DNA of 64,000 nt from Rhizomys pruinosus. Lineage: Eukaryota; Chordata; Mammalia; Rodentia; Spalacidae. This document shows positions 48,070-59,260 of this stretch, piece after piece. The position numbers and the translations under genes were made by a program. The notes beneath the pieces were generated by a model. That model saw only the letters and a list, made by a program, of their open reading frames with translations, did not search any database and was not told the DNA's origin. Within the stretch, counting starts at the first letter, position 1. Every line of letters starts with the position of its first letter. The stretch lies in assembly GCA_009823505.1 (NCBI GenBank), contig VZQC01009555.1, forward strand, positions 1,039,745 to 1,103,744, read 5' to 3'.

Positions 48070-48391
48070 TGTGGGTGTGCCTGAGCTTGGGCATATGTGA
48101 GCTAACATTTCAGCTAGCATGCTCTGGGATCACAAGCAAAGGATCACAAGAACTCTCTGAGTCTGCTCATGAGTTGGGGTGATGCATGATGATATAGAGG
48201 TCTGGCATTGGCTACTGGGAGGTAATCTCATGCTATGTGGGGGCTGTCTGTCCCAAGACTATATAAGCAACCTGTTGTATAGAATAACTTGGATCCACAC
48301 CCTCTGAGGTGTGTCCCCGAGATGTACTGAAGCAGACTTGCACATGTCCCCCTCCGCAGCCTGTTCCCACTCAGGATTAACAAGTCCTATG
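48070..48391 (+). repeat. 3' LTR of the provirus
   Basis: Starts TGTGGGTGTGC. TATAAG is at 48262-48267. The polyadenylation signal has decayed to AATAAC (48283-48288). The terminal CA has decayed to TG (48390-48391). It aligns with the 5' LTR throughout. Confidence 0.85.
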
Positions 48392-48520
48392 CTGGTTCTA
48401 ATGGGAGTGCTTTCAGTTTTCTTTCATGTTGTGTGCTGTTAGCTGTGGGCTTGTGGGATCTTACCTTTATTATGTTTGTACAACTTCTTTATTTTCATAA
48501 CACTTCTTCTTAATTAAGGG
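48392..48520 (-). mobile_element. right target duplication and continuation of the host L1
   Basis: CTGGTT (48392-48397) duplicates CTGATT on the left. Sequence from 48398 ('ctaatgggagtgctttcagtt') continues the L1 that breaks at 35833, proving that the provirus lies within it. Confidence 0.78.
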
Positions 48521-48654
48521 TATAATGTTCTGCCTGTTTTATGAAAAACTGGAAATTGAGTCACATAAGAAAAGATGCTCACTGCAGAAATATTTGTAGA
48601 GAAAGACACTCCTGAATGATGTCAAACTCCCTCTGCCCAGTGTGCCTACTGTGT

Positions 48655-48805
48655 GTGTGTTTTTGATAGAAGGTTTTGCTATGTATTTGGTGGTGGTCTC
48701 AAACTCACTAGTAGCCAAGAATGACTTTGATTCTCTCGTCTTCCTGCCTGGGGACTGAATCCAGGTTTGGTTAGCAATACACCATAACCCTATCTCCCAA
48801 ATCTT
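48655..48805 (-). mobile_element. old B1/B4-related SINE
   Basis: 'ggtctcaaactcactagtagccaagaatgac' and a tRNA-like end 'ggggactgaatccagg...ccctatctccc' in reverse order. Strongly diverged. Confidence 0.55.
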
Positions 48806-49189
48806 TGTTCTTAAAGCACTGGGTTGATATGATAACAATAGTTCCCTTTTAAAGGGAGTACCTTAAGTAAATATTTTCATTCCTTTTAAAATTTTTATTT
48901 ACTCTGGTAGTAGGATTAAACCGAGGATCACTTTGTCCCTGATGGTACCCTTGTGCCTCTCTGATCTCTTTTGAAATGGCTGTATACAGTGCTGACTCCT
49001 CCTAGGATCTAAGTTAAGTCCTCTCCCATTGCATTGGTAACATCGTAGGTAACTCCTATTAGAACACAATATGTTCTCATGTGCAAAATTCCTAAGTAAT
49101 CCACTTATAAAGCCAGTGTAACATTAAGTGACTTTAGTATGTTTTCCAACATTTATCAATAAAATTCACTTCATTTTAATACAGTAGCA
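48806..49189. other. unique AT-rich intron
   Basis: Nothing recognised. Confidence 0.4.
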
Positions 49190-50890
49190 ATGAATAACCA
49201 AAGAAAATCATATTAAGTAAACAGTTCCATTTATAATAACATCAAAAAATGCTTAGGAATACTTAGGAATATACACTTACCTAATATTCTGAACATTGAA
49301 AAAATTTTGAATCAGCCACTGAAAGACCTAAACAGACACACCTGATATCCATGAAGCAAACAACTGACATTGTTACATTAACAGGACTCATCAAAATTGA
49401 TTTACAAATTCCACATAATCCAACTGATTTCCTTACAGAAACTCACAAGCTACTCCTAAAGTTCATATTCAGGTTCAAGGAAAATAGAACAGAAAGATAA
49501 TCTCATAAACCAACTTGGTTCCTCTACAACAATCAAACAGTAAGCACCGACATCATGATCCCCATATAGAGGAATAAGTGGAAGTAAGAGTCTGGAAATA
49601 AATTCTCATGTTGGTCAATTTACTTGCACCAGAGGAGCTAAAGGAACTCATTGGGGAGGGGATAAATCTATAAATGACACTGTGACAATTGAGGACCTGG
49701 GGAAAGCATAAAAACAATCTACCTTCTACCATCCACAAAATTCAACTCAAAATATATCAGGGAGTCTGCACATGCTCCTGTAAACAAAATCCCACCCCGC
49801 TCTAGTAACCAGACAATGAAACTCATTGGTTGCAAAAAATAGAAATCATTAAAGTACAAAATGTGGGGAAGGGTAGTGGGAAGAAGAGGGGGTCAATGAA
49901 AATGGCAAGAAGACAAGGGGTGATGTGGGTGAGTATGACTGAAAAACAATATATATATATATTCCATAATTAAACCCATAATTGTGAATAATTTAAATAA
50001 CTAATAAGAAACATATTAAAATAGAAAAGCTAAACCCATAAAACTTTCTAAAAAAAATCCTGAACATGAGTCCAAGAGGCCTTGGCTCTGATTTCCCAGC
50101 CAGGAAACTAAAACAAACAAGAACAGAAATAAACTAGAAGCCATCAAGCTTCTTAAGTTAGTGTCTCAAAGATACCACCCCAGAAACAAAAACGCAATCT
50201 ATGGCATGAGGGAAAAACTGTCCTGTGTCTGATTAGAAACTTCTGTCTACAACAATAAAGGATCACTACAAATCATTTAAAAAGAGACAAATGACCCAAT
50301 TAGAATTGAGAAAACAATACAAGCAGACATCTCTCCAAAGATATGCAAATGGCCACTTGGGACAAAACTCCACATCATTACCATCAGGCAAATATGATTA
50401 TAAAACACAGTGATGGGTTGCCTCACACCTATTAGGGTGGATATCACCAAAGGACACCGCCTTGTTGGACAGTAGTGTAGAAAAACTAGAAATCTCATTT
50501 GTTCAGTCACTTTTGGAAACAGTCCATCAGCTCTGCAAATAATTGAGCAGGCTTTCTGCCTGAACCACAATCTCCACTCCTAGATATACATCCAAAAGAA
50601 TAAAAACATAAAACATCCACAATGATGTCCATGGCATTGTGTTCAGGAGAGCCTATTCAAATGTCCACAGGCTGATGAATGGACAGACACAATAGACTAT
50701 ATCCAAACAATGTGATAAAACTGTGAACTACGGATACAACATAAACAAACTTTGGAAACTTTATTCTAAGTGAGCATAGCCAATCCCATGGACCACTTGG
50801 ACTGTAGCTTCCTTTCGAGGCTATGACTCAGACACACAAATCTATAGACGGAGAGGGAACACGGGATTTCCTAAGCCCAGGGACTTCTGG
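49190..50890 (+). mobile_element. old L1 ORF2 3' half, fragmented
   Basis: Scattered ORF2 landmarks ('gcttaggaatatacacttacc', 'aaagttcatattcagg', 'tcatttgttcagtcacttttgg', 'gctgatgaatggacagac'). No open frame. Confidence 0.7.
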
Positions 50891-50907
50891 GCACGTTGAG
50901 GGTGACA

Positions 50908-51238
50908 GATACGTAGTGCAGGGCTTCTGTTGCTATGATAAGAACACCTTCCGGAAGAGTTTACTGGGGCTTACAATTCCAAAGGAGGAGAGTCCTCATA
51001 GCAAGGGGACAAGGCAGCCGTGGCACACCTTCAAATCCAAATTCAGACCAGAGACAGCAAACCAGAAGCAAGGGAGACCATGCACTCTCAAAGCCCACCG
51101 CCAGTGATGCACTTCCTCCAGCAAGACCACACCTCCTAGGGATTCCATGACTTCCCCAAACAGTGCTACCAGCTGGAGACTAGGGATTCAAATCATGAGT
51201 CCGTGGGGGACAGCTCTCATTCAAAAGCCACAAACCAA
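50908..51238 (-). mobile_element. solo-LTR-like element, same family as 22335 and 61553
   Basis: Reverse complement begins 'ggtttgtggcttttgaatgag', then 'tctccagctggtagcactg' and 'gaggtgtggtcttgctggagg', and ends 'cttatcatagcaacagaa'. Confidence 0.78.
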
Positions 51239-51409
51239 ATCTCAATTGTAGCATCCCCATTTAATTAATCCTTGTCTTACACAAGTGAGAACCAGAAAAG
51301 GAAACAGTCTCTGAACTTCCCCGCCAAGGATCCACCCATCACAGGTGGGGACTCCCTGGTATTTCGCAGAGAAGAGCCCAGGTAGTGGTTATAACATACC
51401 CAGTAAAAA

Positions 51410-51725
51410 CACCTGCATTCTGGAGGGGAGGGGCTCCCTGCTGAGGAGCTATTGACGGTTGTTGTCTTCTGGAGGAAGCAGAGTTGGTTTTCTTTAAGGG
51501 TGAGGCCCCAGGTAGGTTGGCCAGGTCCAGTGGATGACCTCACTCCCAAGCATACAGGTAGCACAAATTGCGGTCAGCAGGCCATAAAGAAGAGGAAGAG
51601 GACATGAAGTGGGGAAGGCAGGAGATTGCAGTGGATCTGGGAGAAGTTCAGGAAGGAGTCGAGGGTAAATGCGATCAAAATGCATTGTATGCCTATAAGA
51701 AATTCTCAAAAAATTAAAATGTTAT
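51410..51725 (+). mobile_element. L1 3' UTR and 3' end
   Basis: 'aggccccaggtaggttggcc', 'catacaggtagcacaaattg' and 'gatctgggagaagttcagg' end in 'gaaattctcaaaaaattaaaatg'. Probably the 3' end of the L1 at 49190-50890, split by the LTR-like element. Confidence 0.75.
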
Positions 51726-51801
51726 ATTTTTAAGTCCATACAGTGTTTGCAGGACCACTGTTCCTCTACACAGTGTTATCTTGTTAAATAATGAAAAGAA
51801 A

Positions 51802-51937
51802 GCTGGGTGTGGCAGTGCAACCCTTCAATTCCAGCACTAAGGAGGCAGAGGCAGGCAGGACTCTGTGAGATTGAGGCCAGCCTGGTCTATATACAGTTCC
51901 AGGCCAGCTGGGGCTACAGGGAGACCCTGTTTTTTAA
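51802..51937 (+). mobile_element. B1 SINE
   Basis: 'agctgggtgtggcagtgcaac' to 'tacagggagaccctg', with a small internal deletion and a T/A-rich tail. Confidence 0.92.
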
Positions 51938-52632
51938 AAATCTGACTGAACTGCTGCAAGGCGGCACGTCACCTTCCTTAGCCAATGGCCAATGGTCCAG
52001 TGAACTAAACACGTTGCATCATTTAGAAAGTACTAATACACTGATTCGTGATGCCATTTGAGTATTATAAATATTTTTCTACTTTGGCTTTTTATACGGT
52101 CATCTCATGTTTCAATTTCTTACATGGCCAAACCCAATCATAAATCCTTGAAAGAGTTTATTTCTTTGATTTCCCCACAGAAACCTGCCATGGCACCTAG
52201 GAAAGAGGAGTTTCTTCAGAAATATTTTCAGCTCAGCAACACAGCTGAAGCTGCTGTTAAAATGTTTTAAGTGTTTTGCGTACCTAATTATCATTACTTT
52301 GAACTTCTTAGACTTAAAATCCTTTATGAAAGGGGTTGAACTCTGTGATCGAATGATCTTTCTTAAACTTAAAGCCCATTGCCTGTGGGGACTCATATCC
52401 CAGGTTTCCAATATGGCACTGAGTCTTCACGATGATTGGATTTCTGTCTGTCTCTGGGATACGGCCCTCACTGTACACCCCAAACTCTCACCCCCTCTCC
52501 GGGAGCTGCTTTTACATTCTCTCCATTAACCCATCAACAGGACCCTCTTGAAGCCCTGCAGCCTCTTTCCACAGTGCTGTCGTCATCCTTTCCTTCCCAT
52601 GCAGCCTGTCAAATGGCACTTCACTTTTCCTA
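51938..52632. other. unique intron
   Basis: Nothing recognised. Confidence 0.4.
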
Positions 52633-52822
52633 ATCTGTTTACATGTGTGTATTCTGCCTGTGCATGATGGGGTACTCCCTGCCATGGTACAGGTGTGGAG
52701 GTGAGAGCACAACTTACAGGAGTCTTTTCTCTCCTTCCACTGTGGAGGTTCTGGGGATTGAACCTAAGTCATCAGAATTGGCTGCAAACACCTTTACCTG
52801 CTGAGACATCTTGCCAGCCCCT
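52633..52822 (-). mobile_element. B2/B3A-type SINE
   Basis: Reverse orientation; ends 'tacctgctgagacatcttgccagcccc'. The body is diverged. Confidence 0.78.
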
Positions 52823-52828
52823 TGTGTT

Positions 52829-52931
52829 ACATATATATATATATTAGTATATATATTTACTATATATATTATACTTACATATATTTACTATTTATACTAC
52901 TAGTATAATATATATTTAGTATATATACTAG

Positions 52932-52962
<31 letters not shown>
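52829..52962. repeat. (TA)n microsatellite
   Basis: TATATA runs separated by 'tactagtata' interruptions; the longest pure run is 52935-52960. Confidence 0.92.
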
Positions 52963-52963
<1 letters not shown>

Positions 52964-53525
52964 TTTTTTCTTTATATAAACCATCATGCTTTAAGAAACC
53001 ATTCTTGGCCACTACAGCCCCAAATATGGATAGCCTGTCTACCTTTATTCTGTGAACATGAACTTCTAGCACAGGGTCCACAATGCTTCTTGATTAGTCT
53101 ATGCACCCTGCTAGCTTTTCTAAGCTTCAGAGTCAATCCTGGAACCATTCCCCTTAAGATCCTGCTATCAAATACAGTTTCCATGGAAATACTCAAAAGA
53201 TGCTTACAGAAGGTTGTTAAATACAGCTGGTTAACATGGCTGACAACCTAAGTACACCAGATAGGACCTGGTTTTGTATGAATAAAAGGAACCAGAGGAT
53301 GTGTAAAAACGGTTCATGAGGGATCCTTGGAGAATAAACATACAGCTATTCTGCCCAAACTAAATTCTTACTGCAAAGCAAAGTTTAACACTAAATGCAC
53401 TGAACACTAACAAGACTAGGGCAGCTAATTATCTCCACGGAGTCTGCATTTCTGAACTCCAAGGAATCTTGCATAGTCCCTTCATTCCAAATAGATTTTT
53501 TTTCAAAAGCGAAAGCAGGTTTCTT
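52963..53525. other. unique intron
   Basis: No feature recognised between the TA repeat and the B1 next to the exon. Confidence 0.4.
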
Positions 53526-53673
53526 AGTCAGGGATGGTGGCACACATCTACAATTCCAGCACTCATGAGGCAGAGGAAAGGGGATCACTAAAAGTTCAAG
53601 GGTAGTCTGGTCTACAGAGCAAATTTCAAGGCAGCCAAGAGTATATATATGAGATTCTATCTCAAAAAACCAA
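53526..53673 (+). mobile_element. old B1-type SINE next to the NELL1 exon
   Basis: 'agggatggtggcacacatctacaattcc' to 'gattctatctcaaaaaacc', strongly diverged. It ends about 33 bases from the exon on its donor side, antisense to NELL1. Confidence 0.85.
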
Positions 53674-53700
53674 TGAACTAATTAATATAAGAAAGTGCTT

Positions 53701-53706
53701 TCTCAC
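53701..53706 (-). promoter_or_regulatory. NELL1: 5' splice site of the NELL1 exon
   Basis: The minus strand reads ...GAAAACAG|gtgaga, close to the mammalian donor consensus. An old B1 element ends about 30 bases further into the intron. Confidence 0.88.
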
Positions 53707-53857
53707 CTGTTTTCCAGTTCCCGGATGGACAGAATCACCCCAGAAGTAGAAGGTTTCTGCTGAACTGTAGCCAAAAAGGTGAATTCACTCTTATTCCGAA
53801 ACAACTGGATTAGCTTCTCACTCACATGAGGGGCCGCATGGATCTCTCTTTCTGAAT
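53707..53857 (-). CDS. NELL1: NELL1 internal coding exon (probably exon 3)
   Basis: NELL1 is a secreted glycoprotein with a thrombospondin-1 N-terminal/laminin-G-like domain, von Willebrand C domains and EGF repeats, known for roles in osteogenic differentiation. On the minus strand this block is preceded by a pyrimidine tract and AG and followed by GTGAGA. Read with one base supplied by the upstream exon, it gives 49 complete codons and no stop. The protein includes HVSEKLIQLFRNKSEFTFLA and then VQQKPSTSGVILSIRELE, which I recognise as NELL1 (roughly residues 62-112 of about 810, early in the laminin-G-like domain). The paralogue NELL2 differs strongly here. The exon enters in phase 1 and leaves in phase 2, and 2+147+2 equals 151 bases. 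The last full codon is Asn, where I recall His in human. No lesion is visible, so it looks functional. The exon number is from memory and unverified. Confidence 0.93.
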
Positions 53858-53975
53858 CTAGGAGTTAAAAAGGAAGCAGAGGAAGAACAGGAAGAGATGA
53901 GGAGGAGAGGAAGAGTGAGAAGAAAGAGGAGGAGAGAGAAGAAAGAGAGGAAGAAAGAAGAAATACAAGAGAAAG
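53858..53975 (-). promoter_or_regulatory. NELL1: 3' splice site and long pyrimidine tract of the NELL1 exon
   Basis: Read on the minus strand, the acceptor ends in ...aactcctag directly before the exon. About 100 bases upstream are almost uninterrupted pyrimidine (purine-rich GAAGAGGA-type sequence on the plus strand, 53870-53970). This is far longer than a usual polypyrimidine tract and behaves like a CT-rich microsatellite fused to the acceptor. I see no single convincing branch point. Confidence 0.8.
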
Positions 53976-56139
53976 AGGGACATGGAGTGCAATGTTTAAA
54001 AACCAGACTACATGTTCCACCTACCCCCCCCCACCCCGCACCAAAAATTTTCATTCTCCCCCCATTCACCAGCCTGCACAGCCACATCCAGTCAGGGAAA
54101 ACCCTGGAAATGCTATTTGTGTCACCATGCCCACTTGTCACTTTGACAAGCCGACATTGGCCAGACAGTGATTTTCTGACATGAATTTTGATGGGATACT
54201 GAGCAATTCAGCCTGCTGAAAATCAATACGGTCGCTGTAAATAAGGTATACCATTATCAGAGAAGTGGAGTCCTAAGACTTTGAGAATCCCGGACCTAGC
54301 AGGACCCAAAGGCGACTGCGGACTTTTCAAGTCCATGTTCCTTCTACCCATCAGGCATCCAGGAGACCTGTCCTTGGCTTATACCTAGCAGAGATTTACC
54401 AGCACTGAAAATGTCAGAAAACTCCACCTTTGCTTAAAGAATAAATGCAAGACATTCTTGTAATCCTTAAGTGTGCCTGGAGTTTCTCTGTGTGCATGCA
54501 ATGGATTACTTTCCTCATGAAATATTTATTAAGGTTGAGACCAACTCAACATGCTTAGAGGTTCGTAAGCCCATCGAATCCTGCCTCTAGACAGCCGTTT
54601 CTGTCTCCAACATCAGCACAGTGAGAGATACCCATCACTTCACACTCAGACTCACCCTCTGGGCGTCGCCTCATTATTTCATGCTCCATTTCCCAGCATC
54701 AAAACACAGCAGCAAAGGAGCAAAGCTAGAGAAGACTTTGCAGGGGAGAACAAGCGGTCATCAGCAGTGTGTGTGAGGGTCTCCTCTCGCATCAGGGCCA
54801 CCTCTTCTGCCTGCGTAGTAACTACTTGGTTATTGCCAAGGGCAAGCAGCCTGGCAGAACATGGAACTTCAAAGGCCATGTAAACAACACTGCAGACTTG
54901 CCTGACAACCTGGCAGGATCTTAAATCTAAAGAGTGCTTCCTAAAAAAGAGAAAACCCTGGATTCTTGACCTGGAGGCCAGATCTTTTCATGTTCATGGA
55001 AGGGGTAGGCAGGGTGGTCTCTTGGAGCCCTCCCAGATAAGCTCATCATTTAATGAACTGCTGTTAAGTCACACAGAAAAAGAATACATGAGCTCTTCCA
55101 GATGAAGAAGTTTGGATTGTGGATGGCAGAAAACCTGTACCATAGAGAGTGGTACCAGAGAGAGTGGCCCACCAGCTCAAAACCCACCTGCAGGGCATTT
55201 GCTTTAAGGCTGGAGGGAAAGTCTTCACTATTTTATTGTTAAGTGTCATATGGTCAGCCCTGCCAAGGACTGAGGTAAGAGAAAGCTGCTTACAGAATGC
55301 TTGGAAACCTTCAACAGAATTGCACCTGAACACTTCCTAAAATACCTTCAGAATGCACTAAATGCAAATATTAGCCAATTTTATTAACCTTATTTTTATT
55401 CTCATTAGTGCCAAGCTACATCCTCATAATATATTCATCTAGAATCTATTCCCAGAAATAAAAAGGGAATTGATTCTTGATATTACCTTATCTGCTTGCT
55501 TTTGTCCCCCTCTTTCTTAACAAATAGCAATTGAGAAGTAGGGAGCAGCTGCCTAGAGCACTCCTGTCGGATAGCAACTGCAGACCCTTGGAAAGAGGCC
55601 ACAGTCAACAGGCATGCCTTATGTGGAGAAGGACTGTGTCAGGAGGAACTGTGCTCACCGCCCTCGCTCTTCCCCTTGGGGAACAGCTATACCCCTGGCA
55701 ATGCCCTCCAAATTAAAACCCATAGCCTAAAGTCTCCCTTGAGCAACAGATTCATGCATTCAGTTTCCAGCCTAATATCCTCATCTGTATGGCTGGTAAG
55801 CACTCAAATGCATATGCTCATGAGAGCTCTTGTTATTTCCTCCATCAATTAATATTCCCCTGGACTCCCAGTCTTAACAGCAACAGCCAGTTCCCCAAGC
55901 CGACCACCAGGAACTGTCTCCGGTTCTTCCCATTCTCCACCTCCAGGAGAGTCTAAGTGCAGGCCACTGGACTCTCAGGTCCGAACTTTGTCCTCTGATT
56001 CACAACTTTGCTCTTAACAACTCATGTCCAAGCCCCCATCACAGGTCCCCCAAGGCACCCCCAGTTGTCCCTTCAGTCTCCTGCTCCTACCTTCTTTTTC
56101 CCACCTTCCACACAGGAGCCAAATACTACTTGTTTGTTA
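53976..56139. other. unique intron
   Basis: No repeat or exon recognised. 54000-54060 has a C-rich stretch. Confidence 0.45.
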
Positions 56140-56285
56140 TTTATTTATACATTTATTTTGAGACAGTATCTCCCTATAGCTCCTAGGGTCTGGAACTCAC
56201 TATGTAGACAGGGGCTGATCTAGGTCTCTCAGAGATCCACCTGTCTCAGGGAGAGCTGGGATGAAAGTTGGACACCACCACGTTG
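56140..56285 (-). mobile_element. diverged B1 SINE
   Basis: 'tttgagacagtatctccctatagc', 'tggaactcactatgtagacagg' and 'gagatccacctgtctc' in reverse B1 order. Confidence 0.82.
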
Positions 56286-56318
56286 GACAAAGTGCTCGTT
56301 TTAAAACATACATCCACA

Positions 56319-56535
56319 GGGCTGGAGAGATGGCTCAAGCACTTAGGAGCACTGACTACACTTGCAGAGGACCTCGGTTCAATTCCCGGCACCCAAATGA
56401 CAGCTAACAACTGTCCATAGCTCCAGTTCCAGGGGATTCAAAGCCTTCTTTTGGCTTCTGCGGGCATTGTACAACATGAGTGTGCTTACACACATGCAGA
56501 CAATACACTCACACACATGAAAAATAAACATTAAA
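56319..56535 (+). mobile_element. B2/B3-family SINE
   Basis: 'agggctggagagatggctcaag' to the 'tacactcacacacatgaaaaataaa' tail. Confidence 0.94.
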
Positions 56536-56539
56536 AGGA

Positions 56540-56885
56540 GTACATATGAATTATTTCAGCTTCCTGATAAAATTCTGCAGTGACTTCCCACTGCCTTTAG
56601 GATCAAACCCGGCACACCCATCGCTCCTGATGCCATCATGGCCAGTTCTGGCTTGCCTCTCTGCCACTGCTCCCCTCTACTCTACTCTCCCACATCTTTG
56701 CCTCCCCCCTCTTCCCAGAGAGCTCTTCCATTGCCTCTTCACAGGGTTCTTGTTATTTAAATTCCCCCCACCACTGGACTTTAGGCTCCGTGGTGAGAGG
56801 TACCCTTATATTACACAGTCTGATCCATTATACTTTGTGCCTCGCACAAAAAAGGCATCCAATGTAGACATATTAATTAATGTTG
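56540..56885 (+). mobile_element. L2 fragment
   Basis: Ordered L2 landmarks: 'ctgcagtgacttcccactgcc', 'aggatcaaacc', 'cttcccagagagctcttcc', 'actggactttaggctccgtgg' and 'tgtgcctcgcac'. One of the better preserved L2 copies here. Confidence 0.75.
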
Positions 56886-58164
56886 CATTTATTTTTCCTT
56901 ACTTTTACTTTACATGACACAATGGTATAGTCAGAAAATGCTATAGAAACCTTTGCAAAATCAAGGGGTCAATGAGTCCTACTCGAATGCCAGCAGACAT
57001 CAAATTAAAGAAAATGGCATTTGAAACAGTCCTCCCCTTATGTAGCTAGAATGGGTTCTACAGTCCTTCCTCACCCGGCCACCCCCAAAAGTTGAATGTT
57101 TCTTATGCTGGCTTTCTTGTGTCTCTTTGTAAAAGATTGGAATATTGAAGGAGAGCAACATCAAGAGCGGAGTATGAGAAACGCCCATTTCCGCACATGG
57201 AAAACTTCTCGCAGTCGCATCCCCTCCATGTAAGCACTTCCCAGAATCAGACAATAAAAGAACACTCTCAGGTGGTAACCCCATACCTCACTTCTCCTGA
57301 CACAGAGGCAAGATTACCAGAGCACGCTTCACAGCTCTGACACCACTCCGAGATTTGCAGATCTCTAGCAAGGTGGCCTGCGACAAGACGTTTTCCCTCT
57401 CTGAAAAGAAGCCATTTTCCACCCCTAAAATCTCCAGATTCCATAATTGTCCTTCTCTGTTCCATTTCTAAATGAACACAAACTATAAAGTTTTCGATTA
57501 CCACAACAGTGATGTACCACCTCCTCTACAGAAGCATGCCTTTCTCCCAGAGTTAAAAGAGCAGTGAGTGAAAATTAATGAGTCCCTGCAGTGAATGCTG
57601 GACTGCTGTGTTCTGCCATGGTGTGCATGCTGCTTAAGGAGACCCAGGCCACCAGAGAAGGCAGGAAAAGCATGCATGGTGGATCAGATAGACAAGAAGC
57701 ATTAAATATCAGTATCAGCTTAGAGACTGGCAAAACATGTTCATCATTGAGCAAATAAATAGGGTGTCAGTGCAGTGAGCACAGGTAGGAACTGTGTGAG
57801 TGTCACACAGAGAGAGAATGGGTGGCAGGGCAACATCCCAGTTACAAATCATACCACCTTCAGAACAACGGCCTCTCCATCCCTACTCCCAACAGCCATG
57901 GCTGACAGCTTTCTACTCCCAAGAACCACCAGCAAAGCCAGATGCTTCTCCTGAACCTGTGTTTGTTTCTAACCTGAGCTCTAGTCTTTGTAATCCCACA
58001 ATCATAAAAAAAAAAAATGACCATGAGTGTGTGCATGCACATATGTGTGTGTGCCTGTGTGTGCCTGTGTGTGCCCGTGTATGTCTGTGTGTGACATTAA
58101 ATAGAAAGAGAAGGATAGAGGGAGAGAGAGATGTTGAAAATATAAGCAACACATGACTCAGGAA
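56886..58164. other. unique intron with a (TG)-rich stretch
   Basis: 58028-58100 is a degenerate TGTGTGCC/TG array. Nothing else recognised. Confidence 0.45.
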
Positions 58165-58370
58165 TAAAGTGGGCTTCTGAGAAGTTGGCAGGAGGATCAC
58201 AAGTTCAAGGCCAGCCAAGGGTAAAGAGTGAGTCGAAGGCCAGAAAAACCCTATCTCAAAATAAAAAATAAAAAGTAGGGAGGATGTAAACGATGCCCAA
58301 TGGAGGGCTTGCCCAGAATGCACCAGGTACTAGATTCAATATTCAATACCATGGGGGTGGGGGGGAGATA
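58165..58370 (+). mobile_element. B1/ID-related composite SINE, old
   Basis: 'ggaggatcacaagttcaaggccagcc' to 'ccctatctcaaaataaaa' (B1-like), followed by 'gcccagaatgcaccaggtactagattcaat' (tRNA/ID-like). Confidence 0.6.
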
Positions 58371-58604
58371 GGTGTCATTCTCCACTGCATGCACCCCAAC
58401 TAAGTGTGTTCATCTGTTCCATCTCTTCCCCCTGGAAGAGTCAACTGACTAAACAGACCACATGATTTAAGTATCTGAATTTTTTTCTGTGAGGTATTCC
58501 ACGTAATGAGCTCTGAGAGTAGACTCGGAGGTCAGCATTGTAGTGAGGCAACTTCCCACACAACAGTCACTTAAGGTGAACACTTTTCCTTGTTTTAAAA
58601 CTTC

Positions 58605-58866
58605 TGGGTGACAGGGGCGATGGCTCACTTGGTAGTGTAAGTGAGCCTGATTCTCAGCACCCACATAACAAGCCAGGCATGGTGACATGCGTCCGTAACC
58701 CCAGTGCTGGGAAGCAGGGACTGACAGGTGCCAGTGACCCACTGGCCAGCCAGACTAGCTGAGTCCACGAGCAACGGATTCAGTGAGCAACCTTGTTGAT
58801 GGAGAGCAACTGAGGAAGACACCTGACACTGGCCTTTGCCACACACACACACACACACACAAGCAT
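58605..58866 (+). mobile_element. B4/RSINE1-type SINE with (CA)n tail
   Basis: 'ggggcgatggctcacttgg', 'ctcagcacccacataacaagccaggcatgg', 'cccagtgctgggaagcaggg' and 'gaggaagacacctgacactggcc', then (CA)n at 58838-58862. Confidence 0.88.
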
Positions 58867-59260
58867 ATGTATGTCCCTGTGATTTCCCCAGCCAAGCCAG
58901 GCACTGGGCTGGCACGGGGGAGATCTGCCTTGGAGGACAGAAACAAGCAAGACAGACTCTGGTAAGACAAGGGACAGAACAGGGCAGCACACAGAGGACA
59001 GAGGCAGCAGCCCCTGGAGGGCAATGGCCACAAAGAGCATGAATTCTTGAGCCTGACGCTAACACTACACAGTTGAGAAGGGATGACCAGGCAGGGGACG
59101 GAAGGAGAGGGGACCCTGGCAGCTTTGCCATTCAGATAAGAATGTTAGCGCTATTTTTGTTCCTCTGCAAGCATGGAAAACATCTCCCCAACCAAATGTG
59201 GAGGGAACATAAGGTCCCTGACCAGCCAAGGGGCACCAGATTGGGCACAAAAAACGAGCA
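58867..59260. other. unique intron
   Basis: Nothing recognised. Confidence 0.4.

Larger units (their letters stand above)
35840..48391 (+). mobile_element. degenerate LTR provirus (ERV), about 12.5 kb including later insertions
   Basis: Two same-orientation LTRs (35840-36157 and 48070-48391) align end to end. They are bounded by a 6-bp near-identical target duplication inside one L1. A primer-binding-site-like segment follows the 5' LTR and a polypurine tract precedes the 3' LTR. Recognisable internal remains are small; most of the interval is filled by later L1, SINE and retrocopy insertions (about 37086-46135). No intact gene. The 6-bp duplication and lysine-tRNA-like site suggest a class II (ERVK-like) element. 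Present only as an old broken copy. Confidence 0.82.
1..53706 (-). other. NELL1: NELL1 intron downstream of the exon (partial)
   Basis: All sequence left of the exon lies on the 3' side of NELL1 and should be intron. I searched by eye for the next coding block of the laminin-G-like domain and did not find it, so this intron exceeds 53 kb and leaves the window. This fits the very large introns known for NELL1. The assignment is inferred from the exon alone. Confidence 0.8.

Noticed and set aside
54679..57504. Short minus-strand frames as additional NELL1 exons
   Set aside because: None matches the NELL1 signal peptide or laminin-G-like sequence and none has paired splice sites.
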